A stretch of 64,000 nt of DNA from Agrococcus sp. ProA11 (GTDB lineage Bacteria; Actinomycetota; Actinomycetes; Actinomycetales; Microbacteriaceae), in assembly GCF_039880525.1 (NCBI RefSeq), contig NZ_CP156989.1:1984001-2048000 (forward strand), given 5' to 3'. The notes under the pieces were generated by a model. The model did not search any database. It saw only the letters and a list, made by a program, of their open reading frames with translations, and was not told where the DNA came from. The position numbers and the translations under genes are program-made. Shown here piece after piece: positions 18,101 through 28,502 of the stretch. How positions within the stretch are numbered: position 1 is the stretch's first letter; the number at the start of each line of letters is the position of its first letter.

Positions 18101-19909
18101 TCACCAGCGCTCGGGCAGCGCGCAGACGAAGTCCTCGCAGCGGTAGGCGCCCGGCATCGTCTTGCCCTCCAGCAGGGCGAAGCCGGCGGCGGCGAGCTCC
18201 GCGGCCTGCTCCGGCGTCGCGCGCAGCGCACCGGGCGCGCGGCGCAGCGCCTCGCTGCGCGCCGGCGGCGGATCGCCGATCAGCACGAGCGTGCGCGGCG
18301 GCGCCGAGAGCTGCAGGGCGACCCGCAGCGTGCTGGCTCCGGCGAACGGATTGCGGATCGCGACGCTCGCGTCGAGCAGCCGGATCGCGCGCTCGAGGTG
18401 CGCCGGCTCCCCCGTCAGCGCGAACAGCGACTGGAGCGCGCCCGCGAGCGCGGCCGGGCCAGACGGTGAGTCGCCGTCCGAGGCCGGTCCCAGGTGCAGC
18501 GCGGGCCCCTGCGACGCGGTCGCGGCGGGATCCGGCGCGGCCTCCAGGATGTCGCGCGCTGCGAGCGCCCAGCGGGGTGCCCCGGTGGCGGCGGTGAGCG
18601 CGAGCAGTCCGCTCGCGAGGCAGCCGGCGTCGGCTGCGGTTGCGGCAGCGCGGGAGGGCTCGTCGTCGAGACTGGCGTGCACGAGATTGGCGGGGTCGGC
18701 CGCATGGTGGGAAAGCAGCTGCGCGGCCGCGGCCTCGGCGAGGGCCAGCGCGCGGTGGTCGTCGTCGCGCAGCGCCCGGACTGCGAGTGCCTCGATCGCG
18801 AGGCCGTTGGCGCTCGTGACGACCAGCCGGTCGAGCGGCGGTCGCTCGCGGCGCGCGCCAGCGTGCGCCGGCAGGTGCCAGCCGCCCTCGACGCGCGCCC
18901 CGTCGACGAGCGACTCCGCATCCTCGGCGATCGCGAACGCGCCGCTCGGCAGCCGCAGCCCGTCCGCAAGGAAGTCGACGAGGCCGCGTGCGATGCGCTC
19001 GCGGCCCAGGATCGAGGCGGCGTGCAGCAGCTGCGCGTTGTCGACGAGCATCCGCTCGAAGTGCGGCACCGACCAGTCGCGCTGGGTGGCGTAGCGGAAG
19101 AAGCCGCCGTCTCTTCCCCGCAGGTGGGAGTACTCCCCCGCGTCGATCGTCGCGTCGTCGCCCGCGGCGGCGTCGAGCAGCCGCCCGGCCAGTGCTCGCA
19201 GCGGTGACGCGGGATCGTCCCCCGCAGCGGTCGCGAGCGTAAGCATGAGCGGGGGCTGCGGAAACTTCTGCCCCTCTCCCAGCCCGCCGAAGCGGACGTC
19301 CTCCTGCTGGCCGACTGCGGCGAGCGCGGTGCGCACGGCGTCACCGCCAGGCAGCCGCGCGCCGTCGTCGGAGTGCTCGCTCGCCGAACGCAGCGCCTCC
19401 TGCACCCGCGCGCCGGTCTCGCTCACCGCATCCGGCTGCTCGCGCCAGGCGCGACTCACGGCCGCCAGCACCTCGCTGAAGGCCGCGACGCCCTGTCGCG
19501 CCGTCGGCGGGAAGTAGGTGCCGCCGAAGAACGGCAACCCGTCTGGGGTGAGGAAGACGCTGAGCGGCCAGCCGAGGTTGCGGGTGAAGGCCGAGGCGGC
19601 ACCCATCAGCGCCGCGTCGACATCCGGGCGCTCCTCGCGATCGACCTTCACCGCGACGAAGCCCTCACGCAGCAGCTGGCCGATGGCCGGATCGGCGAAC
19701 GACTCCCGCGCCATCACGTGGCACCAGTGGCAGGTCGCGTATCCCACCGAGGCGAACACCGGCACGCCGCGCTCGCGCGCCTCCGCGAACGCCTCGTCGC
19801 CCCACTCGCGCCAGTCGAGCGGGTTGTCGGCATGCAGCCGGAGGTAGTCGCTCGTGGTGCTGCCGAGCCGGTTGTCGTGCGCGTGCTGCTCGCCGGGATC
19901 GTTCTGCAT
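18101..19909 (-). CDS. DUF255 thioredoxin-domain protein (YyaL/SPATA20 family)
   Basis: A 602-residue protein. An N-terminal thioredoxin-like domain has the family motif NPLDWREWGDEAFAEARE and the redox-type site TCHWCHVM near residues 60-66, followed by VKVDREERPDVD and FGGTYFPP. The rest is an alpha/alpha toroid like that of glycosidases. It is shorter than the usual members of about 650-690 residues. Cellular role is unknown for bacterial members. The ATG at 19909 has TAGCGT six bases upstream. It converges with the PMT gene with nine bases between stops. Confidence 0.88.
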   Translation of the reverse strand: MQNDPGEQHAHDNRLGSTTSDYLRLHADNPLDWREWGDEAFAEARERGVPVFASVGYATCHWCHVMARESFADPAIGQLLREGFVAVKVDREERPDVDAALMGAASAFTRNLGWPLSVFLTPDGLPFFGGTYFPPTARQGVAAFSEVLAAVSRAWREQPDAVSETGARVQEALRSASEHSDDGARLPGGDAVRTALAAVGQQEDVRFGGLGEGQKFPQPPLMLTLATAAGDDPASPLRALAGRLLDAAAGDDATIDAGEYSHLRGRDGGFFRYATQRDWSVPHFERMLVDNAQLLHAASILGRERIARGLVDFLADGLRLPSGAFAIAEDAESLVDGARVEGGWHLPAHAGARRERPPLDRLVVTSANGLAIEALAVRALRDDDHRALALAEAAAAQLLSHHAADPANLVHASLDDEPSRAAATAADAGCLASGLLALTAATGAPRWALAARDILEAAPDPAATASQGPALHLGPASDGDSPSGPAALAGALQSLFALTGEPAHLERAIRLLDASVAIRNPFAGASTLRVALQLSAPPRTLVLIGDPPPARSEALRRAPGALRATPEQAAELAAAGFALLEGKTMPGAYRCEDFVCALPERW

Positions 19910-19915
19910 GCCGCC

Positions 19916-19921
19916 ACGCTA
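19916..19921 (-). promoter_or_regulatory. Candidate -10 element of the DUF255 gene
   Basis: TAGCGT on the minus strand, six bases before the ATG at 19909. Confidence 0.5.
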
Positions 19922-19955
19922 CGCTCCGGCGGGCCTCGCGCGCGCCCGACCATCG

Positions 19956-20462
19956 TCAGCTCCACGCGCGCCGGAAGCGCCGGGGCGGTCGCCACCGCAG
20001 CTGCCAGTTGCCGCACGGCTGCGTCGAGCCGCGCCGCACGCCGCGGCAGGGCGGCATGGTCACCGGCGGTTCGAGCTCTGGCGCCTCGTCGTAGCGGTCG
20101 TCGTACCAGTCGGCGTCGTCGCCGAGCGTGTCGTCCTCGGCGTCCGCGTCGGGTGCGGCAGGCACGAGCGGGGGCATCCGCGGGGGCGATTCCCACAAGC
20201 GATGCGCCGGCTCGATCGCGTTCATCAGCACCTCGCAGTCGCAGAAGCCGCCGCCCGCCTCGAGCCGCCGCTCGAGCGCAGTGGCTCGAGGCGCCAGCCG
20301 ATCTCGGTAGCGCTGCGCGAGGCGCAGATCGCCGCTGCAGCCGAAGGTCGCGACGGCGCGGTCGAGGTAGCAGGCCAGGCACTCGTGCGGATGCGGTGCG
20401 AGCCAGTCGTCGATGAGGGAGCGCACGAAGGCCTCGGCCTCGGCGCTGATCGGTGCGTCCAT
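19956..20462 (-). CDS. DUF2695-containing protein
   Basis: 168 residues from the ATG at 20462. The first 75 residues have the DUF2695 pattern: HECLACYLDRAVATFGCSGDLRLA, then a helix and GGGFCDCEVLMN. Four cysteines suggest metal binding, although none is proven. The remainder is acidic and then Arg/Trp-rich and looks disordered. Function is unknown. The alternative longer reading upstream runs through repeats and the neighbouring reductase and is not credible. Confidence 0.72.
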   Translation of the reverse strand: MDAPISAEAEAFVRSLIDDWLAPHPHECLACYLDRAVATFGCSGDLRLAQRYRDRLAPRATALERRLEAGGGFCDCEVLMNAIEPAHRLWESPPRMPPLVPAAPDADAEDDTLGDDADWYDDRYDEAPELEPPVTMPPCRGVRRGSTQPCGNWQLRWRPPRRFRRAWS

Positions 20463-20540
20463 GCCGCGCACGGTGCCACAGCGGCGCCGTGCGGCGTCGC
20501 GCGCCGGCGAGCGCCTGTGCACAACTGGGGCTGGGCAGCC

Positions 20541-20583
20541 GGTCTCGTGACGCGCCGCGCTCCGCGCGGCGCTCCTCGACCTA
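20541..20583 (+). repeat. Dispersed palindrome family A, single copy
   Basis: Starts GGTCTCGTGACGCG and ends GCTCCTCGACCT, with a GC-rich inner palindrome between (GCCGCG/CGCGGC). The same end sequences recur at 40297, 40353, 42614, 42666, 42724, 46554 and, diverged, 51526. No transposase is nearby. Confidence 0.8.
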
Positions 20584-20638
20584 CGGGGGCGGGGCTCCTC
20601 GCGGGCGGGGCCCAGCGAGGTGCGGGGGCCAGCACGAA

Positions 20639-20700
20639 GCGGACCCCCTCCGCCGCACGCGACCCGGTGCACCGGGTCTCGATTGGCGGAAGGGGTCCGC
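20639..20700. repeat. Dispersed palindrome family B, best copy
   Basis: Nested palindrome. The outer arms are GCGGACCCCCTCCGCC and GGCGGAAGGGGTCCGC with one mismatch. The inner 18 bases GACCCGGTGCACCGGGTC are a perfect palindrome. It lies downstream of the aldo/keto reductase stop codon and could terminate transcription. Related copies lie at 37285, 38411 and 44488. Confidence 0.85.
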
Positions 20701-20728
20701 GGAGGCTGTGCGACAGCCGGGCGTGCGG

Positions 20729-22713
<1,985 letters not shown>

Positions 22714-22753
22714 GCTGCTCCTCGGTGTACGGGTGGGCGGGGACGCACCGTCG

Positions 22754-22803
22754 ACTCTAGGGCACCTTCCTGCACGATCTCGTTCGCCCGACGAACGATC
22801 GTG
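22754..22803. promoter_or_regulatory. prpC promoter -10 and nested palindromic operator
   Basis: On the minus strand TAGAGT (22754-22759) is a candidate -10 for prpC. Just upstream lies TCGTTCG-CCCGA-CGAACGA (22780-22798), a perfect seven-base inverted repeat. It sits inside a wider pair CACGATC (22773-22779) and GATCGTG (22797-22803) with nearly the same centre. This dyad in the 236-base gap to the divergent carrier gene is a likely repressor or activator site. The regulator is not identified. Confidence 0.5.
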
Positions 22804-22949
22804 ACGTGAGCCGACCCGGCGGGGCTGGTCACGATGGCACAACGATCCGCATCGGGCACACGCGCGGCGGGAAGGCGCGCGGTATCGTCACGACGCCCGG
22901 AAGGGCTGTGCACCGACGCTCGCAGATGAGACGAAACGAGACACTCCCT

Positions 22950-24980
22950 ATGTCCGAGAACCCGCCGAAGATGCCCGCTCGCAAGGCGCGCCCCCCGGTC
23001 AAGCAGGTGGTCCGAGAGGTCACCACACCCGGCCTCGTGCACCCCGCGCTCATTCCCGGGATCGGCGTCGAGCGCACCGGCAGGACCTTCGCAACCAACT
23101 GGGCCGTGTTCGCCATCGCCGGCGCATTCGTCGCAGCGGTCATCATCTGGGGCATCGTCGACTCGGAGAGCATCCAGTCCGTCGGCTCGGCGGCGCTCGG
23201 CTGGGTGTCGGTGAACTTCGGCTGGCTCTTCGGCGCGCTGACGATCGCCGTCACCGTCTTCATGCTCTTCATCGGCTACGGCCGCACGGGCGGCGTGCGG
23301 CTGGGCATGGACGACGAGGAGCCGGAGTTCTCGACCGTGTCCTGGATCGCGATGCTCTTCTCCGCCGGCCTCGGCATCGGCCTGCTGTTCTACGGCCCGC
23401 TCGAGCCCCTCACCTACTTCATGGATCTGCCGCACGGCTTCGAGGTCGAGAACGGCACGGTCGACGCGATGAGCGCGGCGCTCGCGCAGACCGTCCTGCA
23501 CTGGGGTCCGATGGCATGGGCCTACTACGCGCTCGTCGGCGGCGCGATCGCCTACGCCGCCTACCGGCGCGGCCGCTCCCCGCTCATCTCGGCGATCTTC
23601 ACGCCCATCTTCGGGCAGAAGACCGAGGGCTGGCTCGGCTCGATCATCGACATCTTCGCGATCATCGTGACGCTCGGCGGCACCTCGATCTCGCTCGGCA
23701 TCGGCGCGCTGCAGATCAGCCGCGGCTTCGAGATCATCACCGGCATCGGCGAGGTCGGCAACGCGTTCATCATCGGCACGATCGCGGTGCTGACGGCCCT
23801 GTTCGTGGTCTCCGCCGTCTCGGGCATCAAGCGCGGCATCCGTGCCCTGTCGAACATCAACATGGTGATCGCGGGCTCGCTCGGCATCTTCGTGCTCGTC
23901 ACCGGCCCCACGCTGCTGCTGCTCAACCTGCTGCCGACCACGATGGTCTCCTTCTTCGAGGAGCTCGGCACCATGCTCATGCGCAACGGCTCGCAGGGCG
24001 AGGACGTGCAGGCGTTCCTGTCGGGCTGGACCACCTACTACTGGGCGTGGTGGGTGTCGTGGACGCCCTTCGTCGGCATGTTCATCGCGAAGATCTCCCG
24101 CGGCCGCACGCTGCGCGAGTTCGTCACGGTCGTCATCATCGTGCCCTCGATCATCTGCCTCGTCTGGTTCACCGTCATCGGCGGCACGTCCATGGCGATG
24201 GAGATGGAGGGCCTCGGCATCAGCGAGGCCGGTTCGGCCGAGGCGCAGCTGTTCGCCCTGCTCGGCAACCTGCCGCTCGGCGTCATCACCTCGGTGCTCG
24301 CGCTCGTCTCGATCACGATCTTCTTCGTCACCTCGGCGGACTCGGCATCGATCGTCATGGGCTCGATGAGCCAGGGCGGCAAGCCGGAGCCGAGCATGTG
24401 GGTCACGATCACGTGGGGTGTGCTGCTGGGCGCGACGGCGGCGACGCTGCTGGTCGCGGGCGGTCAGACCGCGCTGGGCGGGCTGCAGTCGCTCATGGTG
24501 GTGACGGCGCTGCCATTCGCGTTCGTCGTGATGGGCATCATGGTCGCGTGGGGGAAGGAGCTGCGCACCGACCCGTTCATGATCCGTCGCAAGTACGCCA
24601 AGGCCGCCATCGCGCAGGGCGTGCGGCTCGGCATCGAGGAGCACGGCGACGACTTCGTCTTCGGCTCCAGCCAGGTCGTGGCCGACGACGGCGCGGGCGC
24701 GTGGCTCGACACCGAGGATCCGGCGCTCTCCGATTGGTACACGGATGCCACCACCGGGTCGATCAGCTCGGCCGACGTGCTGCGCAACCTCGAGCCGGGA
24801 CGCATCCAGCGGAAGGGTCCGGATCGCCCCGACCACACCGCATCCGGCGACGCCTCGCTCACCGTGGGCGAGGAGCGCTGGGAGCAGCGTGCGCGCGAGC
24901 GCGAGGCCAGGCTGCACCCGGAGGGCTCGGATGCCGCCGGCACCGACGAGCCCACCGATCGCGATCCGTCGAAGGACTGA
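22950..24980 (+). CDS. BCCT family betaine/carnitine/choline-type transporter
   Basis: A 676-residue, 12-TM secondary carrier. The family signature YYWAWWVSWTPFVGMFIAK is present. The glycine stretch in TM3 reads AGLGIGLLFYG. In BetP-type carriers GxGxG at this place goes with betaine and GxGxD with choline, so glycine betaine or a similar betaine is the better guess. The C-terminal tail of about 130 residues is hydrophilic and acidic, as in osmoregulated members. The ATG at 22950 is chosen because homology begins soon after; the ATG at 22926 is possible. It is divergent from prpC and followed by a strong terminator. Confidence 0.9.
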   Translation: MSENPPKMPARKARPPVKQVVREVTTPGLVHPALIPGIGVERTGRTFATNWAVFAIAGAFVAAVIIWGIVDSESIQSVGSAALGWVSVNFGWLFGALTIAVTVFMLFIGYGRTGGVRLGMDDEEPEFSTVSWIAMLFSAGLGIGLLFYGPLEPLTYFMDLPHGFEVENGTVDAMSAALAQTVLHWGPMAWAYYALVGGAIAYAAYRRGRSPLISAIFTPIFGQKTEGWLGSIIDIFAIIVTLGGTSISLGIGALQISRGFEIITGIGEVGNAFIIGTIAVLTALFVVSAVSGIKRGIRALSNINMVIAGSLGIFVLVTGPTLLLLNLLPTTMVSFFEELGTMLMRNGSQGEDVQAFLSGWTTYYWAWWVSWTPFVGMFIAKISRGRTLREFVTVVIIVPSIICLVWFTVIGGTSMAMEMEGLGISEAGSAEAQLFALLGNLPLGVITSVLALVSITIFFVTSADSASIVMGSMSQGGKPEPSMWVTITWGVLLGATAATLLVAGGQTALGGLQSLMVVTALPFAFVVMGIMVAWGKELRTDPFMIRRKYAKAAIAQGVRLGIEEHGDDFVFGSSQVVADDGAGAWLDTEDPALSDWYTDATTGSISSADVLRNLEPGRIQRKGPDRPDHTASGDASLTVGEERWEQRAREREARLHPEGSDAAGTDEPTDRDPSKD

Positions 24981-24982
24981 CC

Positions 24983-25027
24983 GCAACGCGAAGCGCCCCG
25001 CCGATCCGGCGGGGCGCTTCGCGTTGC
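24983..25027. terminator. Strong bidirectional terminator hairpin
   Basis: A near-perfect 20-base stem (GCAACGCGAAGCGCCCCGCC and its complement) with a loop of about five bases lies three bases after the BCCT stop codon and 17 before the convergent dehydrogenase stop. Confidence 0.92.
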
Positions 25028-25044
25028 TGCTGCGTCGAGCGCGA

Positions 25045-26208
25045 CTAGGCGATGCCGAGCGAACGCGCGATCACCAGCAGTTGCACCTCGTTCGTGCCCT
25101 CGCCGATCTCGAGGATCTTCGAGTCGCGGAAGTGGCGCGCGACCGGGTACTCGTTCATGAAGCCGTTGCCGCCGAAGATCTGCGTGGCGTCGCGCGCGTT
25201 GTCCATCGCAGCGTCGCTCGCGGTGAGCTTGGCGATCGCCGACTCGACCTTGAACGACTTGCCGGCGTCGCGCAGGCGAGCCGCGTGGTGCCACGCGAGG
25301 CGGGCGTTGTGCACGCGCAGCTGCATGCGCGCCAGCATGAACTGGATCGCCTGCCGGGTCGCGAGCGGCTCCCCGAACACCGTGCGCTGCTTGGAGTAGT
25401 CGACGGCCGCCTCGAGGCATCCCTCGGCGGCGCCGGTCGCGAGCGCCGCGATCGCGATGCGGCCCTCGTCGAGGATGTGCAGGAAGTTGCCGAATCCGCG
25501 ACCGCGCTCGCCGACCAGGTTCGATGCCGGCACGCGCGCGTCCGAGAAGGTGAGCGGATGCGTGTCGGAGGCGTTCCAGCCGACCTTGTCGTATGCGGGC
25601 TCGACCGTGAAGCCGGGTGTGCCGTTGGGCACCAGGATGGTGGAGATCTCCTTCCGGCCATCCTTCTCGCCCGTCACGGCGGTGACCGTGACGAACTTCG
25701 TGATCGACGTGCCGGAGTTGGTGATGAACTGCTTGGAGCCGTTGATGACCCACTCGTCGCCGTCGAGGCGCGCGGTGGTGCGGGTGGCGCCGGCGTCGGA
25801 GCCGGCCTCGGGCTCGGTGAGGCCGAAGCCCGCGAGCGCCTCGCCCGCGAGCAGCGACGGCAGCAGCTCTGCCTTCTGCTCGTCGGTGCCGAAGCGGAAG
25901 ATCGGCATCGCGCCGAGGCTCACCCCGGCCTCGAGCGTGATCGCGATCGACTGGTCGACACGCGCGAGCGCCTCGATCGCCAGGCAGAGCGCGAAGTAGT
26001 CGCCGCCCTGGCCGCCGTGCTCCTCCGGGAACGGAATCCCGAACAGGCCCATCTCGCCCATCTGCGCGACGACGTCCATCGGCAGCGTCTTCGTGCGGTC
26101 GGCCTCGTACGAGACCGGCGCCACGACCCGGTCCGCGAAGTCGCGCACCGCCTCGGCGAGCGCGAGCTCGTCATCGCTGAGCGCGTAGGTGTCCAGTTCC
26201 ATCGTCAT
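25045..26208 (-). CDS. Acyl-CoA dehydrogenase
   Basis: A 387-residue FAD enzyme catalysing alpha,beta-dehydrogenation of an acyl-CoA. FAD and substrate motifs are seen in GFGLTEPEAGSDAGATRTTA, WVINGSKQFITNSG, RTVFGEPLATRQAIQFMLA, ATQIFGGNGFMNEYPVARHFRDSKI and IGEGTNEVQLLVIAR. The glutamate before GTNE is at the position of the short-chain-type catalytic base. The ATG at 26208 has GGGAG five bases upstream. Nearby prp genes suggest degradation of branched or odd-chain acyl-CoA to propionyl-CoA, but that is inference. Confidence 0.92.
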   Translation of the reverse strand: MTMELDTYALSDDELALAEAVRDFADRVVAPVSYEADRTKTLPMDVVAQMGEMGLFGIPFPEEHGGQGGDYFALCLAIEALARVDQSIAITLEAGVSLGAMPIFRFGTDEQKAELLPSLLAGEALAGFGLTEPEAGSDAGATRTTARLDGDEWVINGSKQFITNSGTSITKFVTVTAVTGEKDGRKEISTILVPNGTPGFTVEPAYDKVGWNASDTHPLTFSDARVPASNLVGERGRGFGNFLHILDEGRIAIAALATGAAEGCLEAAVDYSKQRTVFGEPLATRQAIQFMLARMQLRVHNARLAWHHAARLRDAGKSFKVESAIAKLTASDAAMDNARDATQIFGGNGFMNEYPVARHFRDSKILEIGEGTNEVQLLVIARSLGIA

Positions 26209-26508
26209 CACGTCTCCCGTTGTTCGTGGAAGCGCCGGTGGTGCGCGGAGCGGAGCCGGAGGGGTCTCGTCCGGCGGCACCCCACGCTGGGCGCTGGATC
26301 AAGCATGCCGCATGGTGCGACACCGCTCCGAATCTTCGCGCGAGATCCGCCATGGCATCGTCACCAGGTGCTCGCCTGAGCGGGCAGCGCGATGTAGCCG
26401 GAGGATTCGTGCGGGAGCGGCCACACGGGTGGATTATCCAGCCGCATGGGCTGAGCGGCAGGAATCCTCCGGGGTCTTCAGCGCGGACGGGGCCGACGCC
26501 TCGCCCAA
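26209..26508. other. 300-base gene-free region with an 11-bp inverted repeat
   Basis: No credible ORF. It contains CCGGAGGATTC (26398-26408) and GAATCCTCCGG (26462-26472), perfect inverted arms 53 bases apart. The arms extend with mismatches to about 17 bases. It lies just upstream of the dehydrogenase and downstream of the OYE stop. Confidence 0.6.
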
Positions 26509-27591
26509 TCAGCGGCCCAGCCGCGCCCTCAGGTACTGCGGCGGCCAGACGGATGCGTCGGGCTGGCCGTCGAGCTCGGCCTCGGCCGCGAGCCCCCAGT
26601 GCGGGTTGCGCAGCCACGGCCGCCCCAGCATCACCGCGTCGGCGTCGCCGTCGGCGAGCACCTGCTCGGCGAGTGCGGGCGAGTCGATGAGGCCGACCGC
26701 GTTCACCTTCGCGCCGGTCGCCGCCCGCACGTCCCGCGCGAACGGCACCTGGTAGGCGGGCGCGGGCGTGATCTGCTGGCGCGCGTCGAGGCCGCCGGAG
26801 GAGAGGTCGAACCAGTCGGCGCCGGCGGCGAGCGCCACCCGCACGTGCTCGATCGTCATGGCGGTGTCGATGCCGCCCGGCACCCAGTCGCTCGCGCTCA
26901 GGCGCACCATCACGGCCGCATCCGGTGCCGCCGTGCGCACGGCCTCGACGACGCGGCGCAGCAGCGCGACGCGCAGCCCAGCCGCGTCGGCGCCCCACTC
27001 GTCGTCGCGCGTGTTCGACAGCGGCGAGAGGAACTGATGCAGCAGGTAGCCGTGGGCGGCATGCACCTCCACGGCGTCGAAGCCGGCGGCCACCGCGCGA
27101 CGGGCCGCGGCGGCGAACTGCTCCGGCACGGCGGCGACCTCTGCCGAGGTCAGCGAGCGCGGCGGCGCGAACGAACCGAAGGCCTCCGTCGTGGGTCCCA
27201 CGCTCTGCCAGCCGCCCGCATCCGTCGGCACCGAGCCGGAGCCCGACCACTGGCGGTAGGTGGAGGCCTTGCGGCCGGCGTGGGCGAGCTGCATCGCGGG
27301 CACGGCGCCGTGATCGCGGATGCGCGCCGCGATGGGCGCCCAGGCGTCGACCTGCGCATCGTTCCAGATGCCGGCGTCCTGCGGCGAGATGCGCCCCTCT
27401 GGCACGACGGCGGCGGCCTCGGTCATCACGAGTCCCGCTCCCCCGCGTGCGAAGGAGGCGAGGTGCTCGTGATGCCACGGGCCCGGCATGCCGTCCCGCT
27501 CCTCGCAGGAGTACTGGCACATGGGCGAGACCCAGACGCGGTTGCGCGCCCGAACGGGGCCGATCGCGACCGGCGAGAAGAGCAGACTCAT
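26509..27591 (-). CDS. NADH:flavin oxidoreductase, Old Yellow Enzyme family (YqjM class)
   Basis: A 360-residue FMN TIM-barrel reductase of activated alkenes. The N-terminus SPVAIGPVRARNRVWVSPMCQYS has the Cys of the YqjM class. HAGRKAS and HAAHGYLLHQFLSPLSNTRD supply substrate-binding histidines and the inter-subunit region. The C-terminus DAVMLGRPWLRNPHW contacts the FMN phosphate. The ATG overlaps the prpB stop by four bases, so it is co-translated with prpB. The physiological substrate is unknown; a link to propionate or acyl-CoA metabolism rests only on position. Confidence 0.92.
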   Translation of the reverse strand: MSLLFSPVAIGPVRARNRVWVSPMCQYSCEERDGMPGPWHHEHLASFARGGAGLVMTEAAAVVPEGRISPQDAGIWNDAQVDAWAPIAARIRDHGAVPAMQLAHAGRKASTYRQWSGSGSVPTDAGGWQSVGPTTEAFGSFAPPRSLTSAEVAAVPEQFAAAARRAVAAGFDAVEVHAAHGYLLHQFLSPLSNTRDDEWGADAAGLRVALLRRVVEAVRTAAPDAAVMVRLSASDWVPGGIDTAMTIEHVRVALAAGADWFDLSSGGLDARQQITPAPAYQVPFARDVRAATGAKVNAVGLIDSPALAEQVLADGDADAVMLGRPWLRNPHWGLAAEAELDGQPDASVWPPQYLRARLGR

Positions 27592-28502
27592 GCGGCGGTC
27601 GAGCCTCCGGGCACCTCGAAGTTGAACACGCCCTCGTCGAAGCTGTTGTAGGCCGCGTAGTCGTTCAGCTCGTACAGCCGCGACCGCGTCTGCATGCGGT
27701 CGACGGCACCGTCGAGCGTGCCCGTCTCGGCCAGCACGCCCAGCTCGCGCTCGATGGCGCCCATCGCGATGCGCAGCAGCGACACCGGGTGGATGGCGAT
27801 GTTGACGCCCACGTCCTGCAGCTGCTGGTGGGTGAAGAGCGCACTCTTGCCGAACTCGGTCATGTTGGCGAGGATCGGCACGTCCACGGCGGCGCGGATC
27901 GCCTCGAACTCCGACAGGTCCGCCATCGCCTCGGGGAAGATCGCGTCGGCACCCGCCGCCTCGAGGGCCTTCGCTCGGTCGACGGCGGCACCCAGGCCCT
28001 GCACGCCGCGGATGTCGGTGCGCGCCATGATCACCAGGTCGGGGTCGCGCCGGGCCTGCACAGCAGCGGCGATCCGCTGCGCGGCGAGCTCGGTCGAGAC
28101 GACCTCCTTGCCGTCCAGGTGCCCGCATCGCTTGGGGTTGACCTGATCCTCGAGGTGGAGGCCCGCGACGCCGGCATCCTCGAGCTCATGCACGGCGCGG
28201 GCGACGTTCATCGCCTCGCCGAAGCCGGTGTCGGCGTCGATGAGCGTCGGCAGGTCGGTCATGCGCGAGATCTGCCGGCCGCGCTCCGCGACCTCCGACA
28301 GCGTGGTGAGCCCGATGTCGGGCAGCCCGAGCTCCGCCGCCATCACGGCACCGGAGATGTAGGCGCCCTCGAAGCCGAGCTGCTGGATGAGCGGCGCGGT
28401 GAGCGGCGTGAACGCACCCGGGAAGCGCTGGATGCTGCCGGAGGCGAGGCCCGCCCGCAGCGCCTTCCGCTTCTCGTTCGGCGTGACGCGCGACGACAGC
28501 AC
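27588..28502 (-). CDS. prpB: Methylisocitrate lyase
   Basis: 304 residues from the GTG at 28502, which shares one base with the prpD stop codon (TAGTG). The enzyme splits 2-methylisocitrate into pyruvate and succinate. Family signatures are FPGAFTPLTAPLIQQLGFEG, LIDADTGFGEAMN, the catalytic loop NPKRCGHLDGKEVV with its cysteine, and IMARTDIRGVQGL. A longer reading upstream lies inside prpD in another frame and is not used. It is translationally coupled on both sides (prpD-prpB-OYE). Confidence 0.95.
   Translation of the reverse strand: MLSSRVTPNEKRKALRAGLASGSIQRFPGAFTPLTAPLIQQLGFEGAYISGAVMAAELGLPDIGLTTLSEVAERGRQISRMTDLPTLIDADTGFGEAMNVARAVHELEDAGVAGLHLEDQVNPKRCGHLDGKEVVSTELAAQRIAAAVQARRDPDLVIMARTDIRGVQGLGAAVDRAKALEAAGADAIFPEAMADLSEFEAIRAAVDVPILANMTEFGKSALFTHQQLQDVGVNIAIHPVSLLRIAMGAIERELGVLAETGTLDGAVDRMQTRSRLYELNDYAAYNSFDEGVFNFEVPGGSTAA

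Noticed and set aside
20541-20700. Insertion sequence remnant
   Set aside because: The palindromes have no transposase fragment between or beside them and no target duplication that I could see.
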